The notes beneath the pieces are model-generated. The model saw only the letters and a program-made list of their open reading frames with translations, made no database searches and had not been told where the DNA came from. The translations under genes were made by a program, and so were the position numbers. A stretch of 64,000 bases of DNA from Marsupella aquatica (Eukaryota > Marchantiophyta), in NCBI GenBank assembly GCA_973895155.1, contig OZ316891.1, forward strand, positions 4,650,001-4,714,000, given 5' to 3'. The first letter of the stretch is position 1; the number at the start of each line of letters is the position of its first letter. This document shows, one piece after another, positions 59,401 to 64,000 of the stretch.

Positions 59401-59812
59401 TCTTGTGTTTGGCTTGAATGTTCAAGAGCCCCAATATGGCAGAAAGACGGCTCAATCGAGCACCCTCAAAAATAGGTGTTTGAGCATGTTCCTCTGCCTC
59501 TTTCCATTGTTGTTGTCCCTCTGGAGTATGTTGTGGCCGTGGGTCATTTGAAGGGCCAACCTCATGACCAATGTGAGGCACATCATCCTCAACATCAGCA
59601 CCAAACCAATCAACCATGAAGTCATCCATGGCTCTATCTTGATCATGCATGACCTGGTCATCAGTCCGAGGTGCGGCTTCCTCATCAGCACCACCTACAT
59701 CATTACTTGATGAGGAATCACCCTCTGATGGTTCTCCCTCTTCTGGCATACCCATCTCCCGATATGTTGCTCTCAACCTTCGTGGTAACATTTGTTGAGA
59801 TGGTTGCGCATT
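56419..59812 (-). CDS. CACTA TNP2 transposase
   Basis: Three GT-AG exons, 58636-59812, 58538-57077 and 56905-56419, sum to 3126 nt in one open frame (1041 codons plus stop). Exon A: acidic start (MLPRRLRATYREMG at codon 8), the Transposase_tnp2 core with CHDLMLPSEN, YHIIHACVNDCMLF, LASDGVSPDS, YNLPPWLSMKKGF and IPGPK. Exon B: YPG|FGFVSGLQTQGYKAC across the splice, LDPMHIEGNV, then DUF4218 (HLVHEVAIAGPMHCRWMYWL). Exon C: DUF4216 (FKCKWFKVNL, HVEQCFYI). All expected blocks are present and no stop was seen, so it could be active. The first exon here starts in phase 0 and can follow the Cys-rich exon at 60966-61221. Confidence 0.93.
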
Positions 59813-60023
59813 CTATGCACATTACAACCAAAAAACCTCCTCATGTATATTTGACCAAGTACAACAAATTAAAATAGACTTAACACCATTCATTCAAGAC
59901 ATTAAGAATTAAAGTAAATGCATGGGCTAAAACCTTATTACTCCAAAATGAGCCCAAAGGCCATATATATAATAGTAAATGGGAAGTCCAAAATAGGTGC
60001 AAGAGGATAAAGGACATGATTTC

Positions 60024-60854
60024 CTAATCCCACTCATAGTGTGTGAATAACTCATCTCCTGCTCTAATGGTCCTAGTAGCAAGAACTAAGCAATGGTCCT
60101 TATGATATGTCGTGCCATATGGTGCCGGCATTGGACCATCAGTAAAAACCCACTCACAATTGGCCCTATGCTTGGGCCGAGTCCCCACAGTACTATTTAT
60201 GAAACCAACAATATTCCCATTACGTATGGGATCACCATCTATCACCCGCTGCTCACTATACCTTCTAGTGCTACCATCAAAAGTATCCATCTCTAGAGCA
60301 TATGTTTTCCACTCAGGATGTTGTGCAAGGATCATGTTCCAATGTCTTCTCTTGTAGATGGGTCCACCGTATGGGAACAAAGTAGGACCCTCTCTACCAC
60401 GAACACTTGACCCACCCTCCTCATCCATGATGATATCCTCACAAGCAAATACTCCATATCCATGTCTCTCTCCAAGTGTGGAAGTTTTCACAATCCAACG
60501 TCTACCCCAAACCACAATCTCCTCATCAAAATCTGTAAAATAAGGCAAGCCAAGAGTGATAGGTTCCCAATCCTTCATGATAGAGGCACACTTGCCAGTG
60601 AATGAACAAACACCCCACCTACCCTGAACTAGTGTTCTGGATGGGTCATTGGGTGCTCGTGGCCTCCTGTTGGATTGGGGCCTGGACCGGGGTCTTCGTG
60701 TCTCAATGGGCACATGAGGGTGTTCCCCTTCTGTCCCATGACTGGTACTAATTCCCAAACCCAAGGCTTGTGAAAGTGCATTGCCTATAGCATCTAAAAC
60801 TCCTTGTGATGGGACATAGGGTGGTGGTGTCACCAATCTACGCATACTGGATCC
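60024..60854 (-). CDS. SET-domain (histone-methyltransferase-like) protein in CACTA-3
   Basis: 273 aa from ATG 60843-60845; exon from acceptor at 60854 to TAG 60024-60026. Residues 1-75 are Pro/Arg-rich. A SET-like domain occupies about 105-273: GYGVFACEDI (129-138, SAM-loop type GxGVFA), LFPYGGPI, YALEMD, GNIVGFINST with ANCEW (210-232, position of the NHSCxPN box, with the usual His absent), and TRTIRAGDELFTHYEW (257-272, GEELxxDY box with the catalytic-type Tyr 270). SET enzymes methylate lysines with S-adenosylmethionine. No pre-SET Cys cluster is in this exon, but a CxCxxC exon lies directly upstream and joins in phase. Its position between that exon and TNP2 on one strand suggests co-transcription. 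Activity and substrate are unknown. Confidence 0.8.
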   Translation of the reverse strand, partial: GSSMRRLVTPPPYVPSQGVLDAIGNALSQALGLGISTSHGTEGEHPHVPIETRRPRSRPQSNRRPRAPNDPSRTLVQGRWGVCSFTGKCASIMKDWEPITLGLPYFTDFDEEIVVWGRRWIVKTSTLGERHGYGVFACEDIIMDEEGGSSVRGREGPTLFPYGGPIYKRRHWNMILAQHPEWKTYALEMDTFDGSTRRYSEQRVIDGDPIRNGNIVGFINSTVGTRPKHRANCEWVFTDGPMPAPYGTTYHKDHCLVLATRTIRAGDELFTHYEWD

Positions 60855-60965
60855 CTATTCCATGCAAACACCCACAAACAACCAAATGTGTAAACCATAT
60901 GTGTAAACATTGATTCACCTCTAAAAATAACAGTAAAGAACGGCAATCAATTGAAACAAACTTAC

Positions 60966-61221
60966 CATATGGGATGAAGAAGCCCCGGGAGTAAGACCTC
61001 TATGACGTCCATCTCTCAATATGTTGAGCACACACATAAGATTTTTGAGAAATTTGGCCCACACATCTGGTGCAGTCACAAAGTCTTCGGGGTGGACCAC
61101 GAGGACCAGTAACCTCGGGCTGAGGAGGAGGGGGTATATCGTCATCGGAGGAGTACTCACTACTGGATAGTTCAGAGGAAGAGGACATATCCACTGCCAC
61201 ATTACATTGCATGTAGGGCAT
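60966..61221 (-). CDS. Cys-rich first exon shared by SET and TNP2, with frame slip
   Basis: First ATG 61219-61221. Encodes a Ser-rich start (MSSSSELSSSEYSSDDD), IPPPPQP and RRLCDCTRCVG, and ends SSSHM at donor ATG|GTAAG (60966). The frame carrying CDCTRCVG stops at WTS, while the downstream DGRHRGLTPGASSSHM lies in another frame. A missing GA pair in the GAGAGA stretch near 61022 would explain it, as the homologous exon at 54701 continues HIENYGRHEG. The donor is phase 0 and fits both the SET exon (GGATCC...) and the TNP2 exon (AATGCG...). It resembles N-terminal zinc-binding regions of CACTA transposases. Confidence 0.6.
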
Positions 61222-61289
61222 GATTAGGAAAAATTAGGCCATATATAAAGCGATTTTTAAAAAAATGAACTCAAAAAACAATTAGGTTG

Positions 61290-62345
61290 GTTTATACATG
61301 GGGTTTTATTACCCTTTTATATTTGTTAGCATGAAACCCAAATTAAGGTGAGTGTCATGCAAGAAGAAACCACATTATAACCTTTGGGAAAATTGTAATA
61401 CCCTATGTCCTAAGTGAGGTTAGATTATTACCTGAATGAGACCCGGGCTCAACAGTGCCTATAGGTCACGTGGCTTTTGGAACATTTGCCAAATCTAGAA
61501 GTAGGAGGAAAATACTGGAAACAAAATGTAAGTTTGGATGGTAATTAGCAGCCGTCAAGTTGTGGAATCTTAGACATTTACCCACATATATCATGGCACA
61601 ACAAAGAAGGGCAAGCATAAAAATCTGTACTAACAACATTGACTGTATACATGATGTTATACCTTTTAGATGCCCGGGTTCCCACAATGCATATGCATTA
61701 GACAAAAGTTGAGGTAGTAGTGTTGGCCCTGCGTTGTATCATGATTACATGGGTTTTCCCCTCAATTGTTAGCATAAAACCCTAAACCCTAAACCCTTAT
61801 CCCCCCTCGAGTGAAAGGTGAGTGTCATGCAATAAAAACCCACCCTAGACCCCTGGGAAAACTCTAAAGGCCTAAGCCCAGAATGAAGTTGGACAATAAT
61901 TACCTGAATGAGATCCGGACTCAATAGTGCCTGTAGGTCGTGTGGCTCATTGAACATGAGCTGAATCTAGAAGCACGAGGAAAATACTGGAAACAAAAAA
62001 GTAAGTTTGGATAGCCATTAGCTTCTCTCAAGTTGTAGACCCCCAAACATGTGCATATAGATATTCTTGCACAACAAAGAAGGGCAAGGTTTATGAACAA
62101 TCTCTTTATCAAACCCTGCTAACATACATGTTTAAATATACCTTTTAGATGTCCGGGTTCCCACAATGCATATGCATTAGACAAAAGTTGAGGAAGCAGT
62201 GATGGTCCTGCACTGGATCATGATTACATGGGATTTCCCTCAATTGTTAGCATAAAAACCAAAACCTCATCCCGCTTCAAGTGAAAGGTGAGTGTCATGC
62301 AATAAAAACCCACCATAGACCCTTGGGAACTCTAAAAGCGTAAGC
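61290..62345. repeat. ~470-bp tandem repeat (two full units plus part of a third)
   Basis: Full units start at TTACCTGAATGAGA (61431 and 61902); the right-hand part of another unit occupies 61290-61430. On the minus strand each full unit contains two exon-like pieces with GT-AG borders: SNAYALWEPGHLK and MFNEPHDLQALLSPDLIQ (the second stop-broken in the left unit). They lie upstream of the Cys-rich exon and could be duplicated 5' exons. Confidence 0.8.
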
Positions 62346-62379
62346 CAATGAAGTTAGCAAAAACCTAAATGGTCAATTC

Positions 62380-62830
62380 CCTTCAACCATCCTATGCTTC
62401 TCTCTACCATAATTATATGCCACCCCTCTTGGTTACCCTCCTAAGATACCATAAAAGTAACCCAAGATACTATAAAACTGAAACCTCTCTTTCAAACCCT
62501 CCTAAGTTGGCCTAAACCCCAAAACCCAAAACATAAAACCCCTCCTAGCTCTTACCCTCCAATACATATAACCCCAACCTTCATAAATAAAACCCCCCTG
62601 CAAACCCAAAACATAAAACCCCTCGTATCTAAGCCAATCTAAGCCCAACCTTCACAAAAGAAACCCTCCCCTAACCAGGCCAAACCCCCTCCTCTTACCC
62701 TGCAATATAACTCCTTCAATTTTCTAACCCCCCCAATCCTTATCTCATCACATCCCACTAAAATGCAACATAATCCTCTACATCTACCCCATTTAATGTT
62801 CATAAGCCCCCTTAGTATCCCTAACAACAC
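62380..62830. repeat. C/A-rich tract inside CACTA-3
   Basis: Repeats of AACCCAAAACATAAAACCCC and CTTACCCTCC; a strand-asymmetric counterpart of the GGGA tract at the left. Confidence 0.75.
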
Positions 62831-62866
62831 ATCAAATACGCATGCGAGACGGGGGTTATGGCAAAA

Positions 62867-62992
62867 CCAAATAGCGAAGGCTTTTGCGAATCTTGAAGCT
62901 TCGCAAAGATAGAATTTGTGAAGCTTTTTGCGAAGGCCGATGCATCGCAAACTGTGATGCGAAACGAATCGCAAAGCCCAATATTTTGAATC
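62867..62992. repeat. CACTA-3 right subterminal TTGCGA motif field (short)
   Basis: About ten GCGAA/TCGCAAA motifs in ~125 bp, the same vocabulary as the left end, stopping abruptly at the TNP1-like coding sequence. Confidence 0.8.
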
Positions 62993-62995
62993 CTT

Positions 62996-63839
62996 ATGGA
63001 TTGCCGAGCAAGCAGGTCTCACTGCAGGGCAAGCAGCAGTGGAGGAGGATGCAAGGAAGGCAGCAGAGCAGGCGGCTGCTGAGAGGAAGCGAAAGAGGGA
63101 CGAGAGAGCTCAGGCTGGAGTGCTCTCGCCTCAAGCATTGGAAAAGAAGAGGAGGAAAGATGAGAGAGACCTGATCAGGAAACAGAGGGAGGAGCAAAGA
63201 AAGAAGGAGGCAGCAAGGAGGAAGTTGCCTCTGATTACTTTAGAGGATGAGGGGATTCCCACCGAGCTTGCTTACAATGGGGCCAAGAGCACAATCAGGC
63301 ACATTGTATCCACAAATTTTGCAAGAGGAGTCGAGTGGGGCACTCGCTCAAAGGCAGAGCAGAAGTGAGTCATCAATCAGGTGAAAGATGCATTTCGAAA
63401 TGGAGGAGAGATGGATTCACAGTGACTTGCTGACAAAATTTCAAACTCCATGTCACAAGCTAGATACCATGATAGAATGAAGATCAGGTCTCACCTTAGA
63501 GATTTGGAGGAGTATAGGAATTTGCAGAGGCCGCTGCAATTCTCAGAAGATATCTGGCAGGCCTTCTACCAGACAGAGGTGAAGTTGAAAGCAGCCAGGC
63601 TCCTCAATGATTTCACAAAGAAGCTGGCAAAGGCTCGAAGGGCAAAGGAGGCCGGGAAGTCTGACCGGGACCTGAAGGTGATGGAGCAGAAGGTAGCCCA
63701 GCTCCAGCAGGTTGTAGCAGAAGTAGGCGATCCACCCAACAAGTTCCTGAAGGCAGCTGAGCGAGTCCGAGACAAGCCCAACATCACCCACAGGCTGGGT
63801 CAAGGTGGCCTCCCCGGCCTCAAAGCAGCATTCGTGAGT
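62996..63839 (+). pseudogene. TNP1-like gene fragment, 5'-truncated, two in-frame TGA
   Basis: Open from the junction with CACTA-3 (AEQAGLTAGQ) through a basic coiled coil (ERKRKRDERAQ) to the conserved tail GDPPNKFLKAAERV and NITHRLGQGGLPGLKAAF, with a donor at AAF|GTGAGT. It aligns with exon 1 of the CACTA-2 gene but clearly belongs to a different subfamily. TGA at 63366-63368 and 63423-63425 interrupt the same frame, before VINQVKDAF and LADKISNSM. The N-terminal ~50 residues are missing at the junction. Downstream exons would lie beyond the window. Confidence 0.75.
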
Positions 63840-64000
63840 GCACCTCCCTCTCCTCCCTTGACTTCTTGCTACTCCAATTCCTATTCCAACACACCTGCAA
63901 TGAGCCAACTCTTTCTTGCATTTCCACCAAGTAGTTACAATTAGACTTGTTGTGTCAGATTAGGTCACGTACAGTTGCTTCCCTCTCGGGTTTTTGCCAT

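Larger units (their letters stand above)
55067..62995 (-). mobile_element. CACTA-3, element with TNP2 and SET-domain genes
   Basis: Left end CACTACTACATATTTGCC. 55080-55620 is crowded with TCGCAAA/TTGCGA subterminal motifs. 55640-56200 is GGGA-rich, and mirror-image pyrimidine/A-rich (62380-62830) and TTGCGA-rich (62867-62990) stretches lie at the right. Genes between them are all minus strand: Cys-rich exon, SET exon, three TNP2 exons. No right CACTA end is visible; the right subterminal block is ~130 bp against ~550 bp on the left and abuts a truncated TNP1-like sequence, so the right end is probably deleted. The right boundary is approximate. TCC precedes the left end, but no partner duplication was found. 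Confidence 0.75.

Noticed and set aside
61712-61724. GTAGTAGTG as the right end of CACTA-3
   Set aside because: It matches only nine bases, lies inside the ~470-bp tandem repeat where the sister unit reads AAGCAGTG, and has no TCC duplication or subterminal motifs beside it.
61783-61801. Telomere-like AAACCCT units
   Set aside because: Only about three units, inside a repeat whose sister copy lacks them; too short to call an interstitial telomere.

Overview
The window is plant nuclear DNA. It holds one complete housekeeping gene with 30 GT-AG coding exons (clathrin heavy chain), a decayed plastid-type homoserine kinase, and plant-type transposons: Ty1/copia with a tRNA-iMet primer site, PIF/Harbinger, En/Spm-CACTA with TNP2 and TNP1-like genes, and many MITEs and foldback elements. 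Most CHC introns are about 70-370 bp. I cannot place the species beyond a streptophyte or land plant from sequence alone.

Layout. 1-4.5 kb: gene-free, with three copies of a ~290-bp MITE family that leaves 8-bp target duplications. 4.5-7.6 kb (minus): homoserine kinase pseudogene with frameshifts, a stop and a tandemly duplicated 197-bp exon unit. 10.1-16.6 kb (minus): complete Ty1/copia element with identical 385-bp LTRs and a 5-bp target duplication, but two in-frame stops and an altered protease motif. 16.9-21.3 kb: intact PIF/Harbinger transposase (plus) facing a partner-type ORF (minus) broken by one TAG. 25.2-35.8 kb (plus): clathrin heavy chain, predicted 1699 aa, the only clearly functional host gene. 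37-43.3 kb: dense structured repeats, including two palindromic elements with 9- and 11-bp target duplications, a GGGCC-rich foldback, a degenerate pyrimidine-rich minisatellite and a 304-bp MITE split by a nested 1.2-kb palindrome. 44-45.1 kb: probable LURP1-related (DUF567) gene remnant.

47-64 kb is a CACTA cluster. CACTA-1 (46971-48629) is a coding-poor element with AAG target duplications and inverted 24-bp subterminal arrays. CACTA-2 (49918-~53839) carries only a TNP1-like gene with a Gly/Ser-rich repeated tail, and has lost the last bases of its right end. CACTA-3 (from 55067) carries an apparently intact three-exon TNP2 transposase and, just upstream on the same strand, a SET-domain (histone-methyltransferase-like) ORF. 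A Cys-rich first exon can splice in phase to either the SET exon or the TNP2 exon. CACTA-3 sits next to the first exon of an older CACTA gene and a truncated TNP1-like pseudogene, so the insertions are nested.

The best candidate for something undescribed is this SET-domain/TNP2 pair. A transposon carrying its own chromatin-modifying enzyme, possibly made from the transposase transcript by alternative splicing, could change the silencing state of its own DNA. That role is inference; the SET and TNP2 signatures and the splice phases are read directly from the sequence.
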